Notes: generated by a model not told the origin, from the letters alone. DNA of 64,000 nucleotides from JBGTCD01 sp041749015 (GCA_041749015.1 JBGTCD010000108.1:8082-72081); one strand, 5' to 3'. Positions 34,847 through 43,572 are shown, numbered from the stretch's first letter. Translations and numbers: made by a program.

Positions 34847-36952
34847 ATGGGAGTAATTAATACCTTAAGAAACAGGATGGGTAAAGTAGTGGTAGGGCTT
34901 ATCGGCTTTGCCATAATTTCTTTTGTGCTTGCAGATGTCTTAGGTCCGGATTCATTTATTTTTGGTGGAGGCAGGGATAATACTGTGGGCGTGATTCGTG
35001 GTGAGAAGATATCCCATGATGAGTATCAATTAGCCATCCAGGAGCGGGAGAGTAATTTCATCCTTAACTTCGGAAGGCAGCCCAATGAAAGAGAAAAATT
35101 TTCAGTGAGACAAATGGCCTGGGACCAGCTCCTGGTAAAGCATGGGTTTGAAAAGGAATATGAAGCCCTGGGATTGAAAGTTACCACAGAAGAGATGACT
35201 GATATTTTAATGGGTAAAAACATGGACCCATCTGTGCGGCAGTCATTTACTAATCCTAACACCGGTGGCTTTGACAGGCAACAACTATTAAGTTTTTTAG
35301 CTAATCTTGAGGAGCAGGATCCACAGATGAGGGCCCGGTGGGATATATTCAGAAATGAACTTCTGGCATCCAGAAAAAGATTGAAGTATGATGGTCTGTT
35401 TACTAACACCAATTATGTCACCAAGGCAGAAGCCAGAAGGGTCTACCAAAGCCAGACATCAGTAGCAGAAGTAGAATATCTTTTCGTGCCCTTCTATGCT
35501 GTTCCCGATTCAGCAGTCACTGTAACAGATGATGACCTCAAAAAATACCTTAATGATAATAAGGATCAATTCAGGAATGAGGAAAGCAGAAGCATGATAT
35601 ACGTGAGCTTCTCTACGCTGCCTACCGCACAGGATTCCGCAGTTGTGAGGGATGAAATTGAGCAATTGAAAACAGAATTTGCTGCGGCACCTAATGACTC
35701 CACATTTGCTTACCTAAATTCCGAAGGCCAAAGACCTTATGGTGTTTTTGTGAAAAACGACCTTCCGGCAGAGATAAAAGATATGGAATTGGAGGCCGGA
35801 ACTATATATGGCCCATTTGTAAGTATTAATAATTACAGGATTATCAAAGTTTCTTCCATTAACCCTGAAGGAAAAGAACGGTTAAAGGCTCGTCATATCC
35901 TTTTTGGTGCTGATAAAGAGGACCCTGTAGGCAGGATTACTGCCAGAGAAGAAGCCAGAGGCGTTCTTCAAGACATTAAGGAAGGGGCCAATTTTTCGAT
36001 CATGGCCAGCCGATACGGCAGTGATGGCACTTCGTCTAGAGGCGGTGACCTAGGGTATTTTGGTCGTGGTGATATGGTGACTGAATTTGAAGAAGCCGCA
36101 TTTAACCATGGTGGTACAGGTTTGCTGGATGATGTAGTAGAAACGGATTTTGGTTATCATATTATTGAGGTTACCGAGCCCGTAGATCGCCTGGAGTACG
36201 AGCTGGCGTTAATTGATCTTGAGATCATCCCTAGTGATGCCACATTGAATGAGGCCCTCAGAAATGCGGACCTGTTCCAAGGTTCTGTAAGTAATGAGAA
36301 GACTTTCAGGGAACTCGCAGAGAAGGATCAGCTGCCTATATATGAAGCTAAAAATATAAAAAAGAATAGCAGGACAGTAGAAGGACTGGGAGAAGCCCGC
36401 GAGGTCGTGCGCTGGTTGTACAGAGATGGCTCAATAGGGAGCGTTTCGGAGGTTTTTATATTGGATGAAGAGTATGTAGTGGGATTGATGACCGGCCGTG
36501 TAGATGAAGGGCACTCATCTTTGGATGATGTACGGGCAGCAGTTAGGAAAAAAGTTCTGGACCAAAAAAAAGGAGAAAAAATTGTCGGGCAACTGGGCAA
36601 TTCTGAAACTTCATTAGAAGATTTGTCGGCATTATATCCGGGGATTGCAGAGGTATTTTCATCAAACGATTTGACCCTTTATAGCAATTCTATCCCCGGA
36701 GCGGACGAGGACCCTGTGGCTATAGGCAAGGCCTTTTCCCTCGAGCAGGGCGAGCGCACCCAGCCGTTTGTGGGTAGTGAGGGCGTCCTGATCATTGAGT
36801 TGAGTCAGTTTACCGAGGCACCGGAGATAGCAGATTATACCCCATACAAACAACAAATTCTTCAAGTCAGAAGAAATGCGGTTTCACAGGCGGTAGAGGA
36901 AGCCATCCGCAAAGCCGCTGATATCAAAGACGAACGATACAAATTTTATTAA
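34847..36952 (+). CDS. PpiD-like peptidyl-prolyl isomerase/chaperone
   Basis: A 701-residue membrane-anchored periplasmic chaperone. One N-terminal helix (VVVGLIGFAIISFVLADVLG, about 14-33) is followed by a SurA/PpiD N-terminal chaperone region (VIRGEKISHDEYQLAIQ). A parvulin domain follows at about residues 345-445: KARHILFGADKEDP, FSIMASRYGSDGTSSRGGDL, GYFGRGDMVTEFEEAAF and DFGYHIIEVTE. The rest is helical. Such proteins help fold envelope proteins at the translocon. It has its own promoter and a strong terminator. Confidence 0.9.
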   Translation: MGVINTLRNRMGKVVVGLIGFAIISFVLADVLGPDSFIFGGGRDNTVGVIRGEKISHDEYQLAIQERESNFILNFGRQPNEREKFSVRQMAWDQLLVKHGFEKEYEALGLKVTTEEMTDILMGKNMDPSVRQSFTNPNTGGFDRQQLLSFLANLEEQDPQMRARWDIFRNELLASRKRLKYDGLFTNTNYVTKAEARRVYQSQTSVAEVEYLFVPFYAVPDSAVTVTDDDLKKYLNDNKDQFRNEESRSMIYVSFSTLPTAQDSAVVRDEIEQLKTEFAAAPNDSTFAYLNSEGQRPYGVFVKNDLPAEIKDMELEAGTIYGPFVSINNYRIIKVSSINPEGKERLKARHILFGADKEDPVGRITAREEARGVLQDIKEGANFSIMASRYGSDGTSSRGGDLGYFGRGDMVTEFEEAAFNHGGTGLLDDVVETDFGYHIIEVTEPVDRLEYELALIDLEIIPSDATLNEALRNADLFQGSVSNEKTFRELAEKDQLPIYEAKNIKKNSRTVEGLGEAREVVRWLYRDGSIGSVSEVFILDEEYVVGLMTGRVDEGHSSLDDVRAAVRKKVLDQKKGEKIVGQLGNSETSLEDLSALYPGIAEVFSSNDLTLYSNSIPGADEDPVAIGKAFSLEQGERTQPFVGSEGVLIIELSQFTEAPEIADYTPYKQQILQVRRNAVSQAVEEAIRKAADIKDERYKFY

Positions 36953-36959
36953 ACATTGA

Positions 36960-36986
36960 AGCGGGGAATTTTACCCCGCTTTTTTT
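36960..36986 (+). terminator. Intrinsic terminator after ppiD-like gene
   Basis: Arms AGCGGGG (36960-36966) and CCCCGCT (36974-36980) pair perfectly around a seven-base AT loop and run into seven T residues. It starts eight bases after the stop codon. Confidence 0.9.
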
Positions 36987-37001
36987 GTGTTCATAGCCTG
37001 T

Positions 37002-37265
37002 ATGGATACTGAGAGAATTGAGTCTTTTCGTAAAAAGCTGGAGCAGGAGCACCAGTGGCCAAGCCTATATACTTACAAATTCATCGTGCCTCAAGGCCGG
37101 GAGGCGCAGATCAGGGCCATATTTCCTAATCATGAAGTCTCAGAAAAGCCATCCTCCCAAGGCAATTATATCAGCCTTACCATCAAGGTCATGGAGCGAT
37201 CCAGTGAAAGCGTGATCCAAAACTACCTTGCTGCCCATAAGGTGGAAGGGGTGATTGCACTTTAA
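37002..37265 (+). CDS. DUF493 (YbeD-like) protein
   Basis: An 87-residue cytoplasmic protein of the DUF493 family, a small ferredoxin-like fold that may serve a regulatory role; function not established. Family-like segments are WPSLYTYKFIVPQGREAQIR and SQGNYISLTIKVMERSSE. The ATG at 37002 (MDTERIESF) is preferred to 36987, which lies in the terminator T run. The next two genes follow closely on the same strand. Confidence 0.75.
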   Translation: MDTERIESFRKKLEQEHQWPSLYTYKFIVPQGREAQIRAIFPNHEVSEKPSSQGNYISLTIKVMERSSESVIQNYLAAHKVEGVIAL

Positions 37266-37349
37266 TACTACCTTGATCCATTGATTTCTTCCCGAGTTAT
37301 TAATTGAATGGCAGGTTTTGTATTTTTGATCAAACAAACCTTCATTGAC

Positions 37350-37586
37350 ATGTGGAAAGAAGAAAACAACCAACTCAAAAGGGCCTTTAAATTTGACGAT
37401 TTTATCGGGGCTTTTGCATTTATGACAAAGGTAGCCATGATTGCCGAAAAAATGAACCACCATCCGGAATGGTCTAATGTGTACAACAAGGTTGACATCA
37501 CCCTCTCTACCCACGATGCCGGGGATGTGGTGACTGAAAAGGACCGTAAGTTGGCTGCTGCCATTGATCAACTCGTCAATGGCTGA
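37350..37586 (+). CDS. Pterin-4a-carbinolamine dehydratase
   Basis: Dehydrates 4a-hydroxytetrahydrobiopterin, regenerating the cofactor used by aromatic amino-acid hydroxylases. The 78-residue form starting at 37350 (MWKEENNQLKR) has the family motif AEKMNHHPEWSNVYNKVDI with the paired His residues, and LSTHDAGDVVTEKD. A longer frame from 37308 adds 14 residues of unclear value. No hydroxylase gene is nearby. Its stop overlaps the rsmI start by eight bases. Confidence 0.9.
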   Translation: MWKEENNQLKRAFKFDDFIGAFAFMTKVAMIAEKMNHHPEWSNVYNKVDITLSTHDAGDVVTEKDRKLAAAIDQLVNG

Positions 37587-38259
37587 GCCTAAACTTTACC
37601 TGGTCCCCACCCCCATCGGTAATCTGGAGGACATGACCTTCCGTGGGGTGCGCATTCTTAAGGAGGCGGATATCATCCTGGCAGAGGATACCAGGGTATC
37701 AGGAAAGCTGCTCAAGCATTACGGGGTTCAGGGCAAGTTGCGCAGGTACCACGCCCATAATGAGCATAAGGTATACGAGGGGTTTATAGAAGAATTGAAC
37801 GAGGGCATAAAAATGGCCCTCATCACCGATGCCGGCACCCCCGGGATCTCTGATCCCGGATTCTTGCTGGTAAGAGCCTGCCTCCAGGCGGGGGTAAAGG
37901 TAGAATGCCTCCCTGGTGCTACCGCATTTGTACCCGCTCTGGTCAACTCCGGGCTGCCTGCTGATCGGTTTGTTTTTGAAGGATTTCTCCCACATAAAAA
38001 AGGCCGGAAAACCAGGATGCAAGCCCTAACGGAAGAGCCCCGGACGATGGTTTTTTATGAGTCCCCTCACCGACTGGTCAAGGCCTTGAAAGAGATGGCA
38101 GAACAGTTTGGGCCTGACCGGCAGGCATCTGTTTCCAGAGAGCTGACCAAAATTTATGAGGAAACCCAAAATGGAACTCTTGCAGATTTGATTACTTACT
38201 TTGGGAAAAAGCCTATTAAAGGTGAAATCGTAATTGTAGTCCATGGAAAAGACAAGTAA
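37579..38259 (+). CDS. rsmI: 16S rRNA (cytidine-1402-2'-O)-methyltransferase
   Basis: Methylates the ribose of C1402 in 16S rRNA using SAM. The 226-residue tetrapyrrole-methylase-fold protein has LYLVPTPIGNLEDMTFRGV and ILAEDTRVSGKLLKHYG. It also has ALITDAGTPGISDPGFLLVR and VECLPGATAFVPALVNSGLP, all family signatures. The ATG at 37579 gives the canonical MAEPKLYLVPTPIG start. It is slightly shorter than E. coli RsmI because the C-terminal extension is reduced. It overlaps the next gene by 17 bases. Confidence 0.95.
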   Translation: MAEPKLYLVPTPIGNLEDMTFRGVRILKEADIILAEDTRVSGKLLKHYGVQGKLRRYHAHNEHKVYEGFIEELNEGIKMALITDAGTPGISDPGFLLVRACLQAGVKVECLPGATAFVPALVNSGLPADRFVFEGFLPHKKGRKTRMQALTEEPRTMVFYESPHRLVKALKEMAEQFGPDRQASVSRELTKIYEETQNGTLADLITYFGKKPIKGEIVIVVHGKDK

Positions 38260-39067
38260 AAACTATCCTCTGGCCCTCGGCGGTCTATCCATTGTTTTGA
38301 TGGGGGTTTCCGTTTGGGTGCCATGGACCATTTTTATTGCTCTGGCCCCGATAATGGGGATCATGGATTATTTTTTTCACAAGCAGGGAGGCCGTGCATA
38401 TCGGAATTTTGCCGGCTTTATCTTACTTTTTATGATACTGGCTTTCACCGCGAGGTCAGTTGTGGACTTTGGTATGGATGACCCGACCTACTGGGTGCAG
38501 GGTCTCGGATTTGGGGCCATGATGAGTTTGGCCTTTTATATTTTCTGGTATACCCAAAAAACTTCTAAAAACAGGATCGGATATTTTACTTTGATATTGT
38601 TTTGGCTGGCCCTGGAATATCTGGAAATTAAAATCAATTTATTTGATAGGACATTGGTCCTTGCCAGAACATTGGAGCCGCTAGGGGCCATCATGTCATG
38701 GAACCACAAAACCGGGTATTTGGGCGGTAGTCTGTGGATCCTGATGGTGAACGTATTGGTGTACTATGCCCTGCTGAGGGATAAGGCCATACTGGTAGGT
38801 ACTTATCGATGGGCGCTATACATCCTTATCATTTTGGCCATCGGCATCCCTTTGATCATCGGGTTGATATCAGAGGCGCAACCAATTGGATTTCAGATGA
38901 TGGCTGACTTGTATCAGGACGGATCACCTTCTGATGGGAATTTCCCTGAGGGGTTTGACTTTTATTTTGAGCATTATGAATATCTTGGCCGAACCGGTGG
39001 CTGGGTGAGTTTGTTGATTATCATATTTGCCTTTGTCAAAGGAAAAACCGCGAGAAAAAATGTCTGA
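38243..39067 (+). CDS. Polytopic membrane protein resembling the Lnt membrane domain, without nitrilase domain
   Basis: A 274-residue protein with seven or eight hydrophobic helices. The order resembles the membrane part of apolipoprotein N-acyltransferase. An early pair contains VWVPWTIFIALAPIMGI, and later comes WLALEYLEIKIN. Then ARTLEPLGAIMSWNHKTGYL and GGSLWILMVNVLVYYALL match the Lnt pattern of a conserved Gly-rich turn followed by a helix with Asn. The carbon-nitrogen hydrolase domain that does catalysis in Lnt is absent and there is no room for it: the C-terminus stops after one more helix. It overlaps rsmI and the IMPase gene. The resemblance is by eye and should be treated as tentative. 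Confidence 0.55.
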   Translation: MEKTSKNYPLALGGLSIVLMGVSVWVPWTIFIALAPIMGIMDYFFHKQGGRAYRNFAGFILLFMILAFTARSVVDFGMDDPTYWVQGLGFGAMMSLAFYIFWYTQKTSKNRIGYFTLILFWLALEYLEIKINLFDRTLVLARTLEPLGAIMSWNHKTGYLGGSLWILMVNVLVYYALLRDKAILVGTYRWALYILIILAIGIPLIIGLISEAQPIGFQMMADLYQDGSPSDGNFPEGFDFYFEHYEYLGRTGGWVSLLIIIFAFVKGKTARKNV

Positions 39068-39851
39068 TTATTCTAAAATGCTTAAGGAAGTAGAAGAGAT
39101 CGCTAAAAAGGCGGGGGCTTTTATCGCGCAGGAGCGAAAAGGTTTTTCTGCCAGCGACATTGAATATAAGGGCATTAATAATCTGGTTTCATATGTAGAC
39201 AAAAAATCTGAAGAGCAGATCATAAAAGCCCTTACTGCGCTGATGCCCGAGGCTGGGATTATCGGCGAAGAGGGCACCGGCGATAAAGATGGCAATCAGT
39301 ACAACTGGGTGATTGATCCCCTCGATGGGACTACCAACTTCATCCATGGGGTCCCTGTTTATGCTGTGAGCATAGCCCTGGTGGAGGGTAATACACCACT
39401 GCTCGGGGTGGTATATGAAGTCAATAGTCAGGAGACTTTTGCGGCCAGTCAGGGCGAAAAAGCCACATTGAATGGCACTCCGATAAAGGTATCAGAGGCT
39501 ACAGAGTTGGGCACAAGTCTTTTGGCAACGGGATTTCCTTACCATGATTTTAACAGGATGGCCTCATACCTAAAAATCCTCGATCATTTTATGCAAGAGA
39601 CCCACGGTATCCGGAGAATGGGGAGTGCGGCCATTGATCTGGTATATGTGGCTTGTGGCCGTTTTGAAGGGTTTTTTGAGCATAATTTAAGTCCCTGGGA
39701 TGTGGCTGCAGGGGCATTGATCGTGCAGCAGGCCGGGGGCAAGGTCACTGACTTCAAGGGAGGCGGTGATTTTATATTTGGGGGAGAGATTTTGGCTGCG
39801 GGGAAGGTGCACGAATCCATGGCAGCTACGATCAAAAAGTACTGGGGCTAA
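39060..39851 (+). CDS. suhB: Inositol monophosphatase family protein
   Basis: A Mg2+-dependent phosphatase of the SuhB/IMPase family, 263 residues. It has the metal-site motifs IGEEGTGD, WVIDPLDGTTNFIHG and the C-terminal LSPWDVAAGALIVQQAGG. The substrate (inositol phosphates or others) is uncertain. The ATG at 39060 gives an eight-base overlap with the upstream membrane gene. Its last codons (IKKYWG-stop) occur a second time 543 bases downstream, beside the radical SAM gene. Confidence 0.9.
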   Translation: MSDYSKMLKEVEEIAKKAGAFIAQERKGFSASDIEYKGINNLVSYVDKKSEEQIIKALTALMPEAGIIGEEGTGDKDGNQYNWVIDPLDGTTNFIHGVPVYAVSIALVEGNTPLLGVVYEVNSQETFAASQGEKATLNGTPIKVSEATELGTSLLATGFPYHDFNRMASYLKILDHFMQETHGIRRMGSAAIDLVYVACGRFEGFFEHNLSPWDVAAGALIVQQAGGKVTDFKGGGDFIFGGEILAAGKVHESMAATIKKYWG

Positions 39852-39945
39852 GCCCAAACTTTGGTACCCTCTGTGCAATTCTTACAAATATCGATTTCGC
39901 TTCTTGATCGCAGGAAGTCACCCTAATAATTTTTTGATACTGACT
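39848..39945 (-). pseudogene. 3'-end remnant of a second radical SAM/SPASM gene
   Basis: Read on the minus strand, 39919-39848 encodes DFLRSRSEIDICKNCTEGTK plus VWA and a stop. 21 of these 23 residues equal the C-terminus of the intact radical SAM protein (40391-41410), with many synonymous differences in the DNA. Upstream of 39919 the likeness continues to about 39945, but a two-base length difference breaks the frame. Its stop codon overlaps the suhB stop. The synonymous differences mean the two copies diverged while still coding, so this is a relic of an older or foreign gene copy and not a recent slip. Confidence 0.75.
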
Positions 39946-39966
39946 GATAATTTTGATTCATAAAGG

Positions 39967-39993
39967 CGCGGCTGGGTGTCCACGTCCAGCGCG
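39967..39993. repeat. REP-like palindrome
   Basis: GCTGG (39971-39975) pairs with CCAGC (39986-39990). Inside, GTG pairs with CAC; outside, CGC (39967-39969) pairs with GCG (39991-39993) across one unpaired base. It is GC-rich and has the size of a bacterial REP element, similar in design to those at 43.5-44.4 kb. Confidence 0.5.
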
Positions 39994-40179
39994 GACGTTC
40001 CGGGGCCTTGAGGGCAAGCAAGCCTTGAATGTGTCTATCAGGGCAGAAGCAAGATAAAGGCAGCCCATTTCTATTATTTTAGCCTGTCGAATTTGCAGAC
40101 TGTAAAAGACAGATTCCTGCAGGGTGGGCCAGTGGGTTTCGCGGGGAGGGACGTCATTGGAGGTGGTGCCTTTTTCTTA

Positions 40180-40205
40180 TTCTTTTTTGGGCAAGCAAAA
40201 AAGAA
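40180..40205. repeat. Perfect 10-bp inverted repeat
   Basis: TTCTTTTTTG (40180-40189) and CAAAAAAGAA (40196-40205) pair perfectly around the loop GGCAAG. It lies in the scar region with no adjacent intact gene end, so it may be a relic of a dispersed element or of a lost gene's terminator. Confidence 0.5.
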
Positions 40206-40390
40206 CATTATAGATTAAATCCTTGACTCATCTTTTTTCCTCCGCCCAGTGTAGAATCGCACAGAAAATTTGCAACAATAATTTAAAACAGCGCATTTTG
40301 CCCTTTAATTTATACAATTTAAAAACTGGTTATTCTGACCGTGCTAAATTCACATAAACCTATTCCCACAACCATCAAAAAGTACTGGGG

Positions 40391-41410
40391 CTAAGCCCAT
40401 ACCTTGGTACCCTCGGTGCAATTTTTACATATATCAATTTCACTTCTAGACCGCAGCAAGGCGCCACGAAAGTTTTGATAGGCATCTCCTTTCCATATTT
40501 CCTCAAAAGAGTTGTTTGAAAGCGACCCCATCTTATGGGTGGCATCTTTGTCAAAGCAGCAAGGCACAATGGCCCCATCCCAGGTCATCACACAAGAATG
40601 CCACATTTTCCAGCATTGGTTGAGGAGCTTATTTTTAATCTCATAGTGCCCTACATCATTTTTCTGGTATCGGGAGTATTGCTCCTGTTCAGGAATGAGG
40701 GGAGATCCATTTTTGTAATCATAAATCTGGGCGGTTTTGAACCTTACTTCATTGACGCCTAGCTCCCGGGCCATTTTTTTCACAGATCCGATCTGATGTT
40801 CATTAGGCTTCACTACCAGAAACTGAAATATCACATGGGGTGTCCTGGATTTTAGGGCTTTTTTCCAATGGATAATTTCTTTTGTGCCCTGGATCACCTT
40901 GTCGAGACGGCCGCCAATCCGGTACGATTCATAGGTCTCCTGGGTAGTGCCATCGATAGAAACAATGAGCCTGTCAAGACCGGACTCCACGGTTTTACGG
41001 GCATTTTCAGAATCAAGAAAATGCGCATTGGTAGAGGTGGCAGTATAAATTCTTCTCTTAGAGGCCATCTTCACCAAATCCGTAAACTGCGGGTGCAGGT
41101 AGGGCTCTCCCTGGAAATAAAGCAGGAGGTAGAGCAGGGTAGGGTCCAGTTGGTCCAGGGTTGATTCAAGCAGGTTTGGGTCAAGCATTCCGGTAGGCCT
41201 GGAAAAGCTGCGCAATCCACTGGGGCACTCCGGGCACCGCAGGTTGCAGGAGGTGGTGGGCTCCAGGCTCAGACTTACAGGCATGCCCCGATGGATAGGC
41301 TTTGCCCGCATTCTGGACCAATGGTAGCTGCTCCAAACCCGGATGCCATTCCAGGAACGAGCCGGAGTAAGCTTGGAGAGTAAATTGATATGGTCAGTGA
41401 TTTTACCCAT
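40391..41410 (-). CDS. Radical SAM/SPASM domain protein
   Basis: A 339-residue iron-sulfur enzyme. The radical SAM cluster motif is CNLRCPEC (Cys55, Cys59, Cys62), followed by a TIM-barrel region with IVSIDGTTQETYESYR. The C-terminal SPASM part has CWKMWHSCVMTWDGAIVPCC and ICKNC, giving Cys residues for auxiliary clusters. SPASM enzymes often modify peptides, but no precursor peptide gene is visible nearby. Another possibility is modification of a sugar or other small molecule. The stop codon overlaps a suhB relic; a 3' copy of this gene lies 543 bases away. Confidence 0.88.
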   Translation of the reverse strand: MGKITDHINLLSKLTPARSWNGIRVWSSYHWSRMRAKPIHRGMPVSLSLEPTTSCNLRCPECPSGLRSFSRPTGMLDPNLLESTLDQLDPTLLYLLLYFQGEPYLHPQFTDLVKMASKRRIYTATSTNAHFLDSENARKTVESGLDRLIVSIDGTTQETYESYRIGGRLDKVIQGTKEIIHWKKALKSRTPHVIFQFLVVKPNEHQIGSVKKMARELGVNEVRFKTAQIYDYKNGSPLIPEQEQYSRYQKNDVGHYEIKNKLLNQCWKMWHSCVMTWDGAIVPCCFDKDATHKMGSLSNNSFEEIWKGDAYQNFRGALLRSRSEIDICKNCTEGTKVWA

Positions 41411-41463
41411 TATAATTATTATTTAATCCTCCCATGATTTTAAAACCCGGAAGGATTAGTTCG

Positions 41464-41493
41464 TAAATTTACCATTCCTTGTGGGCAGGCAAA
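41464..41493 (-). promoter_or_regulatory. Candidate promoter of the radical SAM gene
   Basis: Minus strand: TTTG (41493-41490), 18 bases, then TAAATTTA (41471-41464), one mismatch from TAnnTTTG. The leader would be about 45-50 bases to the ATG at 41410. Confidence 0.5.
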
Positions 41494-41536
41494 ATAAAAA
41501 CCCATTATCTTGGCAGTATAATTAAATTTTAGAGGA

Positions 41537-42736
41537 ATGCGATTTATTTTTTTCCTGCTTTCCATGGCATTAATGGCAACAGCCACTGGGCAATACCGGT
41601 CCCTTTCAGAATCAGGCCAGATCATGGTCGTTACCTGCGGCCCGGATGATCAGGAGCTTTATGCGGCCTTCGGACATAGTGCTTTTAGAGTTAGGGATGA
41701 TAGCCTGGGTATTGACCATATTTATAATTACGGAATTTTTGATTTCGACCAGCCTAATTTTTATCTGAATTTTGCCAAGGGGTTTCTTTATTACAAACTC
41801 GGCGTTTCCGAATACGAGCGGTTCAGGAATTATTACATGTACCATGGGCGCTTCATTCATGAGCAGGAGCTTAATCTTGACCATGAACAAAAGAATCGGC
41901 TGTTTGAATTTTTACAATGGAATGCCCTGCCGGAAAATCAGTTTTATCGATACGACTATTTTTACGACAACTGTGCCACCAGAATAAGGGATGCCCTGGA
42001 AACGGTTTTTGAAGATGATCTAAGATTTGATTTCGATTTCATTGATACTGACTATTCTATTCGTGACCTCACGGATTTGTACCTGGGCCCTTTTCCATGG
42101 GGTGATTTGGGCATCGACCTCTGCCTGGGGTTGCCTATGGATGTAAAGGCCGAGCCCAGGATGTACATGTTTTTGCCGGACTATGTAGAGTACTCCATGG
42201 CAAATGCCTACCTTCTCAGGGCTGGGAAATGGCAGCCATTGGTAAAAAACCATGTGGTGATCTATGAGGGGAATCCTGAAATAGGCCAGAATGTTACCTT
42301 CTTCAAACCTTACGTGGTCAGTGGACTCCTATTTTTGGTGGTACTGATCCTTACGGCCTATGGTGTGAAAAAGAAAAAATACAACCGACATATTGATTTT
42401 TTCTTTTGGTTTGTGACGGGTTTTTTGGGGTTATTCCTGCTCACTCTATGGTTGCTTACGGATCACGAGGCTGCAGCCAAGAATTTCAATCTGCTCTGGG
42501 CATTGCCCCATCATTTGATTTTCGCCTTTATATGGTTTAAAAAACAAGAGCCTTCCTGGTTTGTCACCTATAATAAATATCTGTTTATTTATCTGATACT
42601 GCTTCTAATCTCCTGGGTATTTTTACCACAGGCATTACCGCTTTCCTTGATGCCTATTGCCGGGATTATGGCCTTTCGTGCCGGATATTATTTCTATTTT
42701 GTGGGTAGAATCAATCCTAATACCAAAAACATATGA
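41537..42736 (+). CDS. lnb: Lnb-type (DUF4105) membrane protein, probable lipoprotein N-acyltransferase
   Basis: A 399-residue protein with a signal peptide (FFLLSMALMATATGQ), a periplasmic DUF4105 domain and about five C-terminal transmembrane helices. DUF4105 features are AAFGHSAFRVRDDSLGIDHI, YNYGIFDFDQPNFYLNFAKG, ELNLDHEQKNRLFEFL and YDYFYDNCATRIRDAL, with conserved His and Cys residues. In Bacteroides, a protein of this architecture, Lnb, adds the third acyl chain to lipoproteins; the same role here is by family. It overlaps the DUF4230 gene by four bases (ATGA). Confidence 0.82.
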   Translation: MRFIFFLLSMALMATATGQYRSLSESGQIMVVTCGPDDQELYAAFGHSAFRVRDDSLGIDHIYNYGIFDFDQPNFYLNFAKGFLYYKLGVSEYERFRNYYMYHGRFIHEQELNLDHEQKNRLFEFLQWNALPENQFYRYDYFYDNCATRIRDALETVFEDDLRFDFDFIDTDYSIRDLTDLYLGPFPWGDLGIDLCLGLPMDVKAEPRMYMFLPDYVEYSMANAYLLRAGKWQPLVKNHVVIYEGNPEIGQNVTFFKPYVVSGLLFLVVLILTAYGVKKKKYNRHIDFFFWFVTGFLGLFLLTLWLLTDHEAAAKNFNLLWALPHHLIFAFIWFKKQEPSWFVTYNKYLFIYLILLLISWVFLPQALPLSLMPIAGIMAFRAGYYFYFVGRINPNTKNI

Positions 42737-43365
42737 TAGTCAAGCTGATCATACGACTGCTGCCCTGGATTCTGGTAGTCCTCCTGTCTGCCGTGATAGT
42801 AGGTTATGTATATCTAACCAACTGGGGCGGTCCTGCCACCCAATCCTCGGCCACAATAGTGCTCGACAAGGTAGAAACCCTCGGCAAACTGGAATTGGTA
42901 CGGTATAATATGAAGGAAATAATTGAGCTGCACGAAGACAAATTCAAGCTGGATTGGATCAGGGCCTTTTCATCGGATATTGTGTTGATTACCCAGGGAG
43001 AGGTGGTAGGCTGTATTGACTTGATGCAACTCAGAGCAGAGGATTTCACCGATCGGGGCGACACCCTGGTGATCACTTTACCTGAGCCGGAGATTTGTTA
43101 CTATAAACTTAACATGGAAAATACCAAGATCTACAGCCTTAAGACTTTCTTTTACCATGAGAACAAGGAGTTTATCCAACGGGCCTACCGGCTTGCGGAA
43201 TCAGAGGTCCGTCAGGCAGCAATCGACGGAGGCATCCTGGAGCAGACCCGTATCAATGCCCGGCTGGTACTTAAGCCCCTTATGACAGAAGTGGCTGGTC
43301 GCCCCGTAATCCTCCGGTTCAGAAGTGATGGCCGCATCCCCGGATCCGGTATTGAGCGCAATTAA
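42733..43365 (+). CDS. DUF4230 domain protein
   Basis: A 210-residue protein with one N-terminal transmembrane helix (LLPWILVVLLSAVIVGYVYL) and a periplasmic or extracytoplasmic DUF4230 domain (LGKLELVRYNMKEIIELHE; FSSDIVLITQGEVVGCIDL; DTLVITLPEPEICYYKLN). The family has no assigned function. The ATGA overlap with the Lnb-type gene suggests coupled translation and a shared envelope task. Confidence 0.78.
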   Translation: MIVKLIIRLLPWILVVLLSAVIVGYVYLTNWGGPATQSSATIVLDKVETLGKLELVRYNMKEIIELHEDKFKLDWIRAFSSDIVLITQGEVVGCIDLMQLRAEDFTDRGDTLVITLPEPEICYYKLNMENTKIYSLKTFFYHENKEFIQRAYRLAESEVRQAAIDGGILEQTRINARLVLKPLMTEVAGRPVILRFRSDGRIPGSGIERN

Positions 43366-43491
43366 TCCTCACTGGCCCGCATCCAGTCGCTCGGGTCTCC
43401 CAAGTGACCCATAAATCAGCGCTCTGGGCGGTTTATACCTAATAAATGAGAGCATCTTTTCAATTTTCCTTCAAAATGTTAACTTTATTGG

Positions 43492-43512
43492 GTCGTAGTG
43501 AGACGCTACGAC
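43492..43512. repeat. REP-like palindrome, copy 1
   Basis: Arms TCGTAGTG (43493-43500) and CGCTACGA (43504-43511) pair with one G-T contact around AGA. The same element, with perfect eight-base arms, recurs at 44353-44371. The 207-base gap 43366-43572 that holds it contains no other feature I can support. Confidence 0.7.
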
Positions 43513-43572
43513 TAGGGGGGAGAACAACTTTATGTAATTATACTTAAATTAACTCCATTTGAATTTTAAATT

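Larger units (their letters stand above)
39852..40390. other. Non-coding scar between suhB and the radical SAM gene
   Basis: 539 bases without an intact gene. From left: the radical SAM remnant (to about 39945), a palindromic element (39967-39993), and a GC-richer stretch without recognisable coding sequence. Then come a hairpin (40180-40205), an AT-rich stretch, and a seven-codon relic of a suhB end at 40371-40394. Bases 39831-39945 and 40374-40470 are an imperfect direct repeat, so the convergent suhB/radical SAM junction is present twice. No transposase and no inverted termini are seen. Confidence 0.7.

Noticed and set aside
39852..40390. Insertion sequence or MITE
   Set aside because: No transposase, no terminal inverted repeats, and the flanking repeat is about 100 bases of diverged coding sequence, far longer than a target-site duplication.
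40391..41410. Peptide-modifying (RiPP) cluster around the radical SAM/SPASM protein
   Set aside because: No small precursor-peptide gene, protease or exporter is adjacent; SPASM alone is not enough.
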